From: Tuctoria greenei
Taxonomy: Eukaryota; Streptophyta; Magnoliopsida; Poales; Poaceae
Length of the DNA stretch: 64,000 nucleotides
Direction: 5' to 3'
NCBI GenBank assembly: GCA_036927565.1
Contig: JAYESD010000009.1
Location: forward strand, 152,046,929-152,110,928
Shown here one piece after another: positions 53,768-64,000 of the stretch (position 1 is its first letter; each line of letters begins with the position of its first letter). The position numbers were made by a program, and so were the translations under genes. The notes beneath the pieces are model-generated. The model ran no database searches, had not been told where the DNA came from, and saw only the letters and a list, made by a program, of their open reading frames with translations.

Positions 53768-56700
53768 ATGGTGAGGACTCGCAACCAGAGGGATGGAAAT
53801 GATGAAGAGGAGAACAATGGAGTGCCTCAGAACAACAATGGGCAAGGACCTACTCAGGGAGCTATCAACATCGAGCAGCTATTGGCCATGCAAAACCAGC
53901 TCATGCAGACCATGATACAAACTATGGGACAGCTGCAGGCTGGCAATATCAACAATCAGCCACACATGCCTCCACCGCCACCCCCGCCTCCTCATAACCG
54001 ATTGGGAGAGTTCATGAGGACTAGGCCGCCAACCTTTGCTCAAGCTGCTGACCCTATGGATGCTGATGATTGGCTCAAGTCCGTGGAGAAGAAGCTAGCC
54101 ATTGTCCAATGCAGTGACCGAGAGAAGGTCTTGTTCGCTTCTCATCAACTAGTTGGAGCAGCTGCAGATTGGTGGGATTCTTATTGCAATGCTCATGAGA
54201 ACCAAGAGAGAATTACTTGGGCCGAATTCAAGGAAAATTTTCGTTCTCACTATGTGCCGGAAGGTGTTATGCTCTTGAAGAGGCAAGAATTTGAGAACTT
54301 GAGACAAGGAAGATCAAGCGTGAGTGAATACCTCAATAAGTTCACTCAACTCTCAAGATATGCGCCTGAGGATGTTAGTCGGGACAGCCGGAAACAATAC
54401 TTGTTCATGAGGGGATTGAACAATACGATCCAAGTGCAATTGCTCAACTGTGATTATACCAATTTTCAGAAGCTTGTGGACAAAGCAATTGTGGTTGAGA
54501 ACAAGATCCGTGAGATGGAGCAAGAAATCAAGAGGAAGGCGCCATATCAAGGACAGCAACAAGGAAGTAATGTGCGCCCTCGCTTTGCGCCGCCCAATGC
54601 GCCTCATTACAGCTCCTCTATTCCTGCTCAGCGCCCTGGTTATGCACCGCGCCCAACTCAGTTTGTGCAGCAGCGCCCTGTCATGCAAGCACCTAGGCCT
54701 CCGATGCCTTATGCACCTCGTGCTGATTTTCCTGGAGCCAATGTTCAAAACCAAGCTCGTCCCAATAATTCTGGTGGAGTTAAGAAGTGTTATACTTGTG
54801 GAGAAGCTGGACACTTTGCGAATCAATGTCCTAAGTCGGGCCTTGGTCAAGGAAGCAATGCATCGAAGCAAAACCCAAGACCTAATGGAGGACAGCCACA
54901 AGGAAGCCGTGGACAGCAAAATTTTGCTCGTGGTAACGTGAACCATGTCTCTACGGAGGATGCTCAACAAGCGGATGACGTGGTCATTGGTATGTTTCTC
55001 GCCAACTCCAACCCCGCGACTATGTTATTTGATTCTGGAGCATCGCATTCATTCATTGCATCGAAGTATGTTGCCAAGTATAGTTTGCCTATCTCTCATA
55101 TGAAGTTTACTCTGTTGGTTAAGTCTCCTGGAGGAGAGATGAGGACAAATATAGTATGTCCAAAAGTAAGCCTTAGAATAAGGGGGGTAGACTTCTCCGC
55201 CAACCTCATTGTTTTAGATTCTCAAGGGTTGGATATTATACTTGGTATGGACTGGCTGAGGAAGCACAATGGGGTTATTGAATGTGCCACAAAGACAGTG
55301 AAGTTGACCAATGAGGAAGGGATAACTGTAGAATTTGAAGCATCTCAAACCGCACCGAAGCAATTGGAATTGAATCATATAGACGGTGCCGCAATTGAGG
55401 AGATTCCGGTTGTATGTGAATTTTTGGATGTGTTTCCGGATGAGTTGCCAGGTATGCCACCTGATCGAGACATTGAGTTTGTTATTGATTTAATACCTGG
55501 AACTGCACCTATAGCTAAGAGGCCGTATAGAATGCCTCCTATGGAATTAGCGGAGCTCAAGAAACAAATTCAAGAGCAATTAGAGAAGGGTTTTATTCGC
55601 CCTAGCTCTTCACCTTGGGGAGCGCCCATTCTATTTGTGGACAAGAAGGATGGATCCCAAAGGATGTGCGTGGATTACCGAGCTCTCAACGAGGTAACAA
55701 TCAAGAACAAGTACACCTTGCCACGCATAGAAGACTTGTTTGATCAGATGAAGGGTGCTCGTGTCTTCTCTAAGATTGACTTGAGGTCGGGATACTTTCA
55801 AATGAAGATTAGACCATCGGACATACCCAAGACAGCTTTTAGGACACGGTATGGATCTTATGAGTACACCGTGATGTCTTTTGGATTGACAAATGCACCT
55901 GCCTACTTTATGTACCTCATGAATAAAGTCTTCATGGAGTACTTAGATAAGTTTGTTGTGGTGTTTATTGATGATATTATGATCTACTCGAAGGACGAGA
56001 AGGAACATGAGGAACACTTGAGGCTTACGCTGCAGAAATTGAGGGAGCATCAATTGTATGCCAAGTTCAACAAGTGCCAGTTTTGGTTGAAGGAGGTGCC
56101 ATTTTTAGGCCATATTATTTCCGGAGGAGGAGTATCGGTTGACCCCGGTAAAGTGAGGGATGTGTTGAAGTGGGATCCGCCGCAAAACGTCAAGGAAATA
56201 AGGAGTTTCCTTGGGATGGCTGGATATTACCGTCGGTTTATCAAGGATTTTTCCAAGATAGCCAAGCCTATGACGGAGTTGCTAATGAAGGGAAAGGCGT
56301 TCCAATGGACTGAAGCTTGTCAGAATAGTTTTGAGGAGTTGAAGAAGAGGTTGACAACAGCCCCAGTTTTGGTATTGCCAGATGTAAGCAAGAGTTTTGA
56401 CATTTATTGTGACGCATCAAGACAAGGGCTTGGATGTGTATTGATGCAAGGAGGTCAAGTGGTCGCCTATGCGTCGAGACAATTGAAGAAACATGAGCAG
56501 AATTACCCCACGCATGATCTTGAACTAGCAGCCGTGGTACATGCATTGAAGGTTTGGAGACACTATATTCTTGGACATAGGTGTGAGATTTACACGGATC
56601 ATAAGAGTTTGAAGTATATTTTCACACAAACGGATCTGAACTTGAGGCAACGAAGATGGTTGGAGCTCATCAAAGATTATGATTTGGGGATCAACTATCA

Positions 56701-58417
56701 TCCGGGAAAAGCCAATGTAGTGGCCGATGCTTTGAGTAGAAAGGGAGTAAGCCACCAACTTACAGTTCGAGAGTTACCATCCGAGTTATGTAAGGAGTTT
56801 GAACGGTTGAACCTCGGGTTTGTAAATGAGATGGAGATGATGGAATTAAACCCAACCCTGGAGCAAGAAATTAGAAAGGCACAAACCACAGATGAGGAGA
56901 TCAAGGAAATCGAGGGAAGAATCGAAGAAGGGAGAGAATTCAGATTTGATGAAGACGAACATGGTACCTTATGGCTTGGAAAGAGAATTGTTGTGCCTAA
57001 TGTAAAGCATATTCGAGAAACAATATTAAGGGAGGCACATGACTCACCATACTCAATTCACCCCGGTTGTACGAAGATGTACAAAGACTTGAAGACTTGC
57101 TATTGGTGGGATAGCATGAAGAAGGACATAGCCGAATATGTTGCATTGTGTGATGTGTGCCAACGAGTCAAGGCGGAACATCAAAGGCCAGCCGGATTAC
57201 TGCAACCGTTGAAGATTCCGGAATGGAAGTGGGAAGAAATTGGTATGGACTTCATAGTTGGGTTACCCCGTACTCAGTCCGGGTATGACTCAATTTGGGT
57301 AATTGTGGATCGCTTAACCAAGTCAGCTCATTTTGTCCCTGTGAAGACCAAGTATACAGCTGCACGATTGGCCGAAATATACATGGAGCATATTGTGTGT
57401 CGACATGGAGTCCCTAAGAAGATAGTCTCGGATAGAGGTTCTCAATTTACCTCCAGATTTTGGCAAAAATTGCATGAAGCTTTGGGAACGAGGTTGAATT
57501 TTAGTTCAGCGTATCATCCTCAAACGGATGGACAAACCGAGAGGACAAATCAGATTTTGGAGGACATGTTAAGAGCTTGTGCTTTAAAGTATGGGAAAAG
57601 TTGGGACAAAAGCTTGCCCTACGCGGAATTTTCATACAACAATAGTTACCAAGCAAGCTTGAAAATGTCACCATATGAAGCGCTTTATGGGAGGAAGTGT
57701 AGGACACCTTTATTCTGGAATGAGGCAGGAGAAACTCAAGTATTTGGTCCGGATGTGTTGCAAGAAGCCGAAAAGCAAGTCCAAATAATTCGTGGAAACT
57801 TGAGGGCTGCCCAATCAAGGCAAAAAGGCTATGCGGATAATAGGAGAAGGAAGTTAGCCTTTGAAATAGGAGATTTTGTTTACCTCAAGGTGTCACCAAT
57901 GAGAGGTCATAAGAGGTTTAACATAAGAGGCAAGCTCGCACCTCGTTATATTGGACCATTCAAGATTTTGGACAAAAGAGGAGAAGTAGCATATAAGTTG
58001 GAGATGCCAGCTCATCTTTCAGATGTACATGATGTGTTTCATGTTTCCCAACTCAAGAAGTGTCTCAGGGTACCGGAAGATCAAGTGCCAATGGAAGAAT
58101 TGGAGCTAGAGGAAGATTTGACTTATGCCGAGCAACCGGTCAAAATCTTGGAAACCAAGGAGAGAGTCACAAGGAACAAGGTCATTAGATGGTGTAAAGT
58201 CCAATGGAAGCACCATACCGAAAAAGAAGCAACTTGGGAGCTAGAAGATGATCTCAAGAAGGAATTTCCCCATCTCTTCCCTTCCGCGTCGAATCTCGAG
58301 GGCGAGATTTATTTTAAGGGGGGTAGGTTTGTAACACCCTCATTTTTCATGCATCATGCCCTACATGCACTCATATACATGTTTAACATTAGCCCACAAC
58401 AAGAGGAACGAGTTTAA
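53768..58417 (+). CDS. gag-pol: Tekay gag-pol polyprotein (1549 residues, intact)
   Basis: One frame encodes all functions. Gag has the Retrotrans_gag core (WWDSYC, WAEFKENFRSHYVPEG, FENLRQGRSSVSEYLNKF) and a CCHC knuckle CYTCGEAGHFANQC (about residues 341-354). The aspartic protease reads LFDSGASHSFIA (about 420). The RT has RMCVDYRALNEVT and active site FIDDI (about 732; F for Y is usual in this clade). RNase H shows IYCDASRQG and YTDHKSLKYIF. Integrase has an HHCC region (HPGCTK...CDVCQ, about 1097) and D-D-E in MDFIVGLP, SDRGSQF and DGQTERTNQILED. A C-terminal chromodomain (VTRNKVIRWCKVQWKHH, ATWELEDDL, FPHLF, about 1460-1510) probably directs insertion to marked chromatin. The start ATG follows the leader; the last 29 codons read into the 3' LTR. 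No stop or frame slip is present. Confidence 0.95.
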   Translation: MVRTRNQRDGNDEEENNGVPQNNNGQGPTQGAINIEQLLAMQNQLMQTMIQTMGQLQAGNINNQPHMPPPPPPPPHNRLGEFMRTRPPTFAQAADPMDADDWLKSVEKKLAIVQCSDREKVLFASHQLVGAAADWWDSYCNAHENQERITWAEFKENFRSHYVPEGVMLLKRQEFENLRQGRSSVSEYLNKFTQLSRYAPEDVSRDSRKQYLFMRGLNNTIQVQLLNCDYTNFQKLVDKAIVVENKIREMEQEIKRKAPYQGQQQGSNVRPRFAPPNAPHYSSSIPAQRPGYAPRPTQFVQQRPVMQAPRPPMPYAPRADFPGANVQNQARPNNSGGVKKCYTCGEAGHFANQCPKSGLGQGSNASKQNPRPNGGQPQGSRGQQNFARGNVNHVSTEDAQQADDVVIGMFLANSNPATMLFDSGASHSFIASKYVAKYSLPISHMKFTLLVKSPGGEMRTNIVCPKVSLRIRGVDFSANLIVLDSQGLDIILGMDWLRKHNGVIECATKTVKLTNEEGITVEFEASQTAPKQLELNHIDGAAIEEIPVVCEFLDVFPDELPGMPPDRDIEFVIDLIPGTAPIAKRPYRMPPMELAELKKQIQEQLEKGFIRPSSSPWGAPILFVDKKDGSQRMCVDYRALNEVTIKNKYTLPRIEDLFDQMKGARVFSKIDLRSGYFQMKIRPSDIPKTAFRTRYGSYEYTVMSFGLTNAPAYFMYLMNKVFMEYLDKFVVVFIDDIMIYSKDEKEHEEHLRLTLQKLREHQLYAKFNKCQFWLKEVPFLGHIISGGGVSVDPGKVRDVLKWDPPQNVKEIRSFLGMAGYYRRFIKDFSKIAKPMTELLMKGKAFQWTEACQNSFEELKKRLTTAPVLVLPDVSKSFDIYCDASRQGLGCVLMQGGQVVAYASRQLKKHEQNYPTHDLELAAVVHALKVWRHYILGHRCEIYTDHKSLKYIFTQTDLNLRQRRWLELIKDYDLGINYHPGKANVVADALSRKGVSHQLTVRELPSELCKEFERLNLGFVNEMEMMELNPTLEQEIRKAQTTDEEIKEIEGRIEEGREFRFDEDEHGTLWLGKRIVVPNVKHIRETILREAHDSPYSIHPGCTKMYKDLKTCYWWDSMKKDIAEYVALCDVCQRVKAEHQRPAGLLQPLKIPEWKWEEIGMDFIVGLPRTQSGYDSIWVIVDRLTKSAHFVPVKTKYTAARLAEIYMEHIVCRHGVPKKIVSDRGSQFTSRFWQKLHEALGTRLNFSSAYHPQTDGQTERTNQILEDMLRACALKYGKSWDKSLPYAEFSYNNSYQASLKMSPYEALYGRKCRTPLFWNEAGETQVFGPDVLQEAEKQVQIIRGNLRAAQSRQKGYADNRRRKLAFEIGDFVYLKVSPMRGHKRFNIRGKLAPRYIGPFKILDKRGEVAYKLEMPAHLSDVHDVFHVSQLKKCLRVPEDQVPMEELELEEDLTYAEQPVKILETKERVTRNKVIRWCKVQWKHHTEKEATWELEDDLKKEFPHLFPSASNLEGEIYFKGGRFVTPSFFMHHALHALIYMFNISPQQEERV
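58314..58329 (+). other. Tekay polypurine tract
   Basis: AAGGGGGGTAGGTT directly precedes the 3' LTR; it is the plus-strand primer site and lies inside the gag-pol frame. Confidence 0.85.
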
Positions 58418-61196
58418 AATCGATTCGGAGCATTTAAAATTTATTTGGAGCAAAACCGCACTTAAAACGCAGGAAAGTGCGGACTAGTCCGATTTTACTG
58501 AGGACTAGTCCGATTTCTCTCTGACTAAAAACGGACTTGTCCGTTTTTGCTGCGGACTAGTCCGATTTTGGCTCTGAAAACTTTCGGACTTGTCCGATTT
58601 TGTGCGGACTAGTCCGATATTCCATGAATCCTTGAAAATTTGCTAAGTTTCTGGACTTTTCCGGACTAGTCCGGTGTTCCAGCGGACTTGTCCGTTTTTC
58701 CTTTCTGACTAAGATCAGACTTGTCCGATTTTTGGCCAGACTTGTCCGATTTTCTCTCTGGACGACTTCGGACTAGTCCGGTCCTGTCCGGACTTGTCCG
58801 ATATTTCGTGACTCCGAGATTGACCTTTTGTTTTACGACTTGTTTCTTGGGTTTCACGTCAAGTGGGCCTAGGGACGTCGTGCCCAACTCTTTTAGGGCC
58901 CATGTGGGACTCTAAACCGGCCTCTACTCATCCCAAAACTCGAAATCCATCTAACCCTAGCCTCCACCCCTATATAAACAACCCCACCCCTTGGTTTGAC
59001 ATCTATTTGCCACTTTTCCACCCACCCAAACCCTAGTTCGTGGGGAGCCACCATCAAGGAGGGAGGAGAAGATCCCAAACAAGAAGAAGAAGAGGAGGAA
59101 ACGAAGGAGGATCAAGATCTCCACCAAGTTTCGTCCTTCACCACCAATTCATCCCCAAGTTCATCACCAACCCTAGATCATCAAGATCCAAGTGTTACCT
59201 CCAAGTTTCTTGGTTCATTGGAGTTCTAAACACCTGGTATACCTTCTATTCTCTTTTCCTTACGAGAATTCAACCCCTAATCTCCAAACCCACGTCGATC
59301 TAGAAAACCCTAATCCGCTGATCTCGCAGAGTGCGGACTTGTCCGGTCCCAAGCGGACTAGTCCGATCTTTCTGGTTAAATTGTGTTGAATTAATTCTAA
59401 AATTTGATCTAATCGAATCCAAACCTGTATAAACTTGTTAAAATCTATTAGAACTAGTTAGTGATCATTAAAAGCAATCTAGTAACAAGTTCTACCTTGC
59501 ATTGCATCAATCATGCATGTCATGACATATTGAGTAATATTTGTACACTCTTTGATTTTGTTTTTTGTTTTGTATGTTTATTGTGTGGATTAGACGGATT
59601 TGCGCTAGAGAGTGCCACGGAGGATCTACAGCATCAAGAGTTTGAAGGCTTTGACCCTAATCAACAGCAAGAGCAAGGCAAGTGTCCTTGAAGCATATTG
59701 ATCCTGTTTTAAAATAAATGTTTTGTTTGCAAAACTGCATGCTTGTGTCAAATTGATGGGAATCCTATGGTAGGAAGTTTACTAGTTTTGTTTGACCACC
59801 CTTGTCACCTGGAAGTTATGGTAGAGAGAGTCGGGAAGGCTTTTTACTTTTTGCTTGGCTTAATCAACTGGGATGGAAAACAACTATACCAATCAATTTA
59901 TTTATGCATGGATGAGATTATGGTTAACATGAACTAGTTAAATATGGTATGGTAATGGGTGATCTAAGCAAGCCTGGTATGTGGATGGGTTGGATGTTAT
60001 GGTGGTTTGCTTGCTTTAGATCTAAGGACCGGTTCATGCGAGAATAAGCCAGGACTACAGTGCCACCACGAGGCCAAGTTATGGGTGCGGCGTAGCTGAT
60101 TAATTAGGGCTTTGCTAGTGCTGTTTGGACCATTGTGGATGCTCGGGGAAGGGGTAGTTGGATTGGGTTTGTTGATGATTGGTGGAACTACCCTGGGATC
60201 CGAATGGCTCAAGAGGGGGCCCTTGGTTGAAGATGTGCTCTGCGGGAGACATCGCCACCGGTGAAACCTCAGTGGGGTCTAAATAGGCTAGTAATCCCTT
60301 TGTAAAGGCTATTTTGTGATCTCTTGGCCACACACCAACGGAAGTGTGTAATGTGACCGACGGGTCATGGGCATAAGGGAGGTTCTTAGTCGCCGAAGGG
60401 TGATGAAATCACGAACACGTGGGTAAAGAGGTACAAACTCTGCAGAGTGTTAACTAAAACTATCATGATAGCCGTGCTCCCGGTTATGAGCGCCTGGACA
60501 ACTTCCATGATTAGAGGCAAATTGGAATTTGGTAATGGTTATGGTTATGGATGGTTATGGATTAATTTCTGGTATTGAATATGGTTATTGATGATGGTGA
60601 AATCTGGAATTATTTATGATGGTAAGGAATTCAGTTTGGTATTATGGTATTATTTATGGTTATGATGGGTTTATTTCACATACTTATAATATATTGCTTT
60701 TCAAATGTTTTACCGTACTTTTCAGCACTTTACCATTATTATTGTCGTCATTTGAATCAGCCGCATGTCATACTTTCTACACTTGCTGAGTACGACATGT
60801 ACTCACTCTTGCAATCCCCCACCCCAACAGTTGCAGGTCAGGACTGGGATTTTAATGGCGATAATGCGGAGTTCTAGGCCGTGTCTACCGTCAGCTTTGC
60901 CTGTGGCGTTGATTGGAGCTGCGCATACATACCCTGTCGCTTATGCTGCATAGTTGCTTAGTTAGCTTAGTTGTTTAATTAGTTTATTTCCGCTGCATTA
61001 GTTGAACTTGTCATTAATATTCATTAGAGCTTGTATTCGAGGATTTAATGAATTGTGTAATAAGAGTACTTATTTAATAATTTGAGCTGTGGTAATTTTC
61101 TGTATATCCTTTCGTGATTGCACTCGTATATGTGTGATGAACATCCTGGGCACACATATGCGTTAGCTTGGTTCATTTTCGGAACCGGGCGTCACA
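58330..61196 (+). repeat. Tekay 3' LTR (2867 bp)
   Basis: Identical to the 5' copy except at 58694 (G for A) and 60423 (G for A). TATA box at 58971-58978. The palindrome cluster is at 58477-58810. Confidence 0.95.
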
Positions 61197-61201
61197 CGAC
61201 C

Positions 61202-61673
61202 TTTCTCCGGTGTAGGTCCGGGGGCCATAACCCCACTCGGTGCCATTACTCTCCCTGTGACCTTCGGTACTCGAGAGAATTATCGCACTAAGAAGTTGAT
61301 CTTTGATGTCGCTCAGATCAACTTACCTTTCAACGCTATTCTGCGCAGGCCCGCCTTGTACAAGTTCATGGCTGCTGCTCATGATGGCTAACCAGTGTTG
61401 AAGATGCCAACACCAGCTGGCGTTCTCCGAATCTGCAGAGACCGCACCGCCAGAGTGACTGCTCTGGAAGAACTACATGTGCTTGCTACAGTGCAGGAGG
61501 AAGAGTCCAGGCAGGAACAAGCTCCGAAACCCCCGAGCATTCGTCAACGAGGCTTAACCTCCGCATCTCGCGTGCAACCAAGCGGCGACACCGACATCCC
61601 CGTCAAAGTCGTCCAAATCGGTTTCGATGCCGCTCAGACCACCCGTATATCGGGAGGTCTGAATGACAAATAG
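61202..61673 (+). pseudogene. pro: T2f protease, C-terminal part
   Basis: It resumes FSGVGPGAITPLGAITLPVT, NLPFNAILRRPALYKF and, after a stop near 61388, LKMPTPAGVLRICRDRTARV, ending ISGGLNDK and TAG at 61671-61673. The G of ILG is Arg here. The terminal TAG is shared with T1. Confidence 0.8.
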
Positions 61674-63648
61674 GAACTCGCACTCATCACTTTCCTCCGG
61701 GCTAACGTTGACGTGTTTGCCTGGCAACCGTCGCAAATGTCTGGGATCCCTAGGGAAGTGATCGAGCATAATATGAAGATCTATCCCGACGCTCGGCCTG
61801 TACACCAGAAGCCTCGGAAGTAATCAGTAGAGCGACAAAACTTCATACGACAATAAGTGAGGAAGTTGCTCAAAGCTGGATTCATCCGAGAAGTCTTCCA
61901 CCCAAAATGGTTGGCAAACCCAGTTGTTGTACCCAAGGCCGGCGGGAAGCTTCGGATGTGTATCGACTACAACACTGAATAAGGCATGCCCAAAAGATCC
62001 ATTCCCACTACCTACAATAGATCAGATAGTGGATTCCACCTACGGGTGTGAATTACTGTGTTTCCTAGACGCATATTCTGGGTACCATCAAATTAGAATG
62101 TCTAGGGAAGATGAAGAACATACTTCTTTTATCACAGTAGATGGATTGTATTGTTATACTGCCATACCATTTGGTCTCAAGAATGCAACCTCAACATTTG
62201 TACGAGCTATGTACAAAACCTTTGGAGAGCTCATCAGAGATGTAGTGGAAGTGTATGTTGATGACATCGTCATCAAGATCAAAGACAAGGAGTCACTCCT
62301 TAACACTTTGCAAGCTGTCTTCGACAAGTTGCGAGTCACCCACACGAAGCTGAACCCAGACAAGTGCATCTTCGGGGTTAGTTCCGGAAAGCTTCTTGGT
62401 TTCCTGGTAAACCACCGGTGTATAGAGGCAAATTCGGCGAAGATTAAAGCCATTGAGGATATGCGGCCACCAGCCCGCATCAAGGATGTCCAGAAACTGA
62501 CTGGATGTCTAGTCGCCCTCAGCCGATTCATCTCAAGACTGGCGGAACGGGCGCTACCCTTCTTCAAGCTATTGAGGAAGTTCGGACCATTCCAATGGTC
62601 TAAAGAAGCAGAAAAGGCGTTCCGGGAGCTAAAGCAGCTCCTCACCACTCTACCAACCTTGGTAGCTCCGAACCCTAGTGAGCCCTTACTGCTTTACATT
62701 TCAGCAACCGACGAGGTTGTCAGCATGGTCCTGGTTGCGGAGAGACCAGAATCATCCCAAGCTCAGGAATCCAGACCCCTTCGGGAGGGTCCGGAGGTTC
62801 CTGAAGGTGAGTCTGGGTCCCAGCCCCCAGACTTGGATCTACAAGGAGTTACTCCAGAAGGTGCGGACTCCTCCGGGAGGGTCTGGGTCGCTCTAGTAGA
62901 AGCTCCGGGTCTCTCTAGCAAAGACCTGAAGGTCCCTGAAGCAGGCCTGAACCCCTCCTGGAGGGTCCAGGTCGATGTGGAGGAAGCTTCAAGCCCCTCC
63001 AGGAGGGTCCGGACATTCCAGTGCCCAGTGTACTTCATCATCGAAGTACTACATGATGCCAAGACTCGATACGTAGAGGCGTACAAGCTGCTCTACGCAG
63101 TTCTCATCGCCTCCAGAAAGCTTTGCCATTACTTCCAAGCTCACAAGATCTCAGTGGTGACTTCTTATCCACTGTGTGCGATCTTGCATAATCCCAACTC
63201 TACTGGGAACATTGCAAAGTGGGCAGCGGATTTGGCCGAATTCGATCTTGAATTCGTCCCAAGACAAGCGATAAAGAGTCAAGCATTGGCAGACTTCGTG
63301 GCGGTATGGACCCCCTCTCCATCAAACCCTTGGGGCCCTAGTGAGCAGAAGCCAGAACTCAAGGGTCCGGTCTTCACCGAACTTCACTGGACCCTCTATT
63401 TCGACGACTCCATGCAAAAGCAGGGGGCCGGAGCTGGAGTCCTTCTCCTCACTCCAACCGGGGAGAAGGTAAAATACATGGTCCACCTTGACTTCAAGGT
63501 GACCAAAAACATGGCGGAGTATGAAGCACTCATTTACGGACTAAAGGTGGCACTATCATATGGTGTCAAGCAGCTATTGGTCAAGAGAGATTCACAGCTC
63601 ATCATCAAACAGGTGAAGGTGAATGCTCCTATAATAATCCTCAACTAG
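61674..63648 (+). pseudogene. pol: T2f RT, RNase H and second RNase H (frameshifted)
   Basis: The first part (ELALITFLRANVDVFAWQPS) has stops near 61820 and 61855. A 2-base loss near 61970 (GACTACAACACTG against GACTACACAACACTA in T1) shifts the frame. A long frame (61924-63648) then carries FLDAYSGYHQIRMSREDE, MPFG-equivalent IPFGLKN, active site YVDDIVIK (intact), the repeat-built insertion (62770-63010), YFIIEVLHDAKTRY and the archaeal-type RNase H (WTLYFDDSMQKQ, AEYEALIYGLKVAL, DSQLIIKQVK). It ends by a one-base loss near 63620. The Gly of the YFDGS motif is Asp here. Confidence 0.83.
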
Positions 63649-64000
63649 CTGCTTATCTCCTTGAAGTCCAAAGGCTTCAGAAGGACTTCAAAGTCCTGGA
63701 CCTTCACCATGTCCAGTGTGTCCATAACGCTGAAGCTGACGAACTCTCGACGAAAGCGTCAATCGGAGCTCCGGCTCCTAACGGAACCTTCGTCCGGAGG
63801 TTGTCAAAATCCACAGCTCAGCTTGCCGAACTGAGCGAAGGGGGCGAGATCAGCATCCCGAAGCTGGCGGTCCCGATGGCACTGTTACCATGGCAGCCAT
63901 CAAGGGTCATAGATGATGCCGGAAGCTCCGAGCAACCCATCACGCAAGACTCAAATACTCAAGAAAGCTCCGATGCATAGATCTCGGAGATCCGAAGCTA
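63649..64000 (+). pseudogene. pol: T2f linker between second RNase H and integrase, to window end
   Basis: In another frame it continues AYLLEVQRL-type text: VQRLQKDFKVLDLHHVQ, NAEADELSTKASIGAPAPNG, AQLAELSEGGEISIPKLAVP, MALLPWQPSRVI. TAG lies near 63978 (TGG in T1). It corresponds to T1 5580-5935; integrase should follow outside the window. Confidence 0.75.

Larger units (their letters stand above)
50630..61196 (+). mobile_element. Complete young Tekay-type chromovirus (10.6 kb)
   Basis: Two LTRs of exactly 2867 bp start TGTAACACCC and end GGGCGTCACA. The 5-bp duplications CGACC lie at 50625-50629 and 61197-61201. An initiator-Met tRNA primer site (TGGTATCAGAGCC) starts at 53500, one uninterrupted gag-pol frame follows, and a purine tract (AAGGGGGGTAGGTT) precedes the 3' LTR. 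By reading the two LTRs against each other I found only two differences (50994/58694 and 52723/60423), suggesting some tens of thousands of years at 1.3e-8 per site per year. All parts needed for autonomous movement are present. Confidence 0.96.
47773..64000 (+). mobile_element. T2f: Tat-lineage element, plus strand, runs off the window
   Basis: LTR 47773-48645, primer region, gag, protease, RT and RNase H in the order of T1, interrupted by the Tekay element 50630-61196. It abuts T2r at GAGAC (47768-47772) and is most simply a same-family insertion into T2r in the opposite orientation. It contains many small deletions and stops. Its integrase, antisense gene and 3' LTR lie beyond 64000. Confidence 0.85.

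Overview
The window is nuclear DNA of a grass. The evidence is spliced plant genes with GC-rich first exons and GT-AG introns, a Stowaway MITE, CACTA transposons, an L1-type LINE tail, and Ty3/Gypsy elements of the Tat and Tekay lineages, most of them nested. No prokaryotic, CRISPR, rRNA or tRNA feature was seen. The species cannot be named from this sequence.

Left part (1-28600), the genic island. A divergent gene pair sits at 13395-22142. On the minus strand are the first three coding exons of an AUG3/HAUS3-like augmin subunit gene. On the plus strand is a complete ten-exon serine carboxypeptidase-like gene of 480 codons. About 1.2 kb lies between the two start codons. The augmin gene is interrupted in its third intron by a 13.0-kb Tat-lineage LTR retrotransposon (T1, 306-13307), which landed inside a small inverted-repeat element. 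Beyond the carboxypeptidase gene are a Stowaway MITE, a Tourist-like MITE, and a decayed LRR-receptor-kinase pseudogene split by a 1.4-kb non-autonomous CACTA element (26441-27810).

Right part (29247-64000), a nest of elements. A CACTA relic (from 29247) contains a solo LTR (30364-32069, TSD AATTG) and is cut at 33784 by a minus-strand Tat fragment (T3). Next comes a decayed Gypsy array (G, 36041-41813) arranged pol tail, LTR, gag, pol. Its integrase is cut at 41814 by a second minus-strand Tat element (T2r). T2r is entered at 47773 by a plus-strand relative (T2f). The protease region of T2f carries a very young Tekay chromovirus (50630-61196, TSD CGACC) with 2867-bp LTRs differing at two bases and one uninterrupted 1549-residue gag-pol frame. 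Among the three Tat elements and the Tekay of this nest, only the Tekay closes inside the window.

The Tat elements carry, besides gag, protease, RT, two RNase H domains and integrase, a large gene on the opposite strand between pol and the 3' LTR. It has a Transposase_28-like N-terminal part, a conserved intron-like segment, a Pro/Glu-rich linker and a long coiled coil. Between pol and that gene lies noncoding DNA with recurrent stem-loops (CTTAG...CTAAG cores with variable outer arms, and GGAGCT...AGCTCC hairpins) found again in the other Tat copies. These structures, and a palindrome (GGACTAGTCC) amplified independently in two unrelated LTR families, are the least explained signals here.
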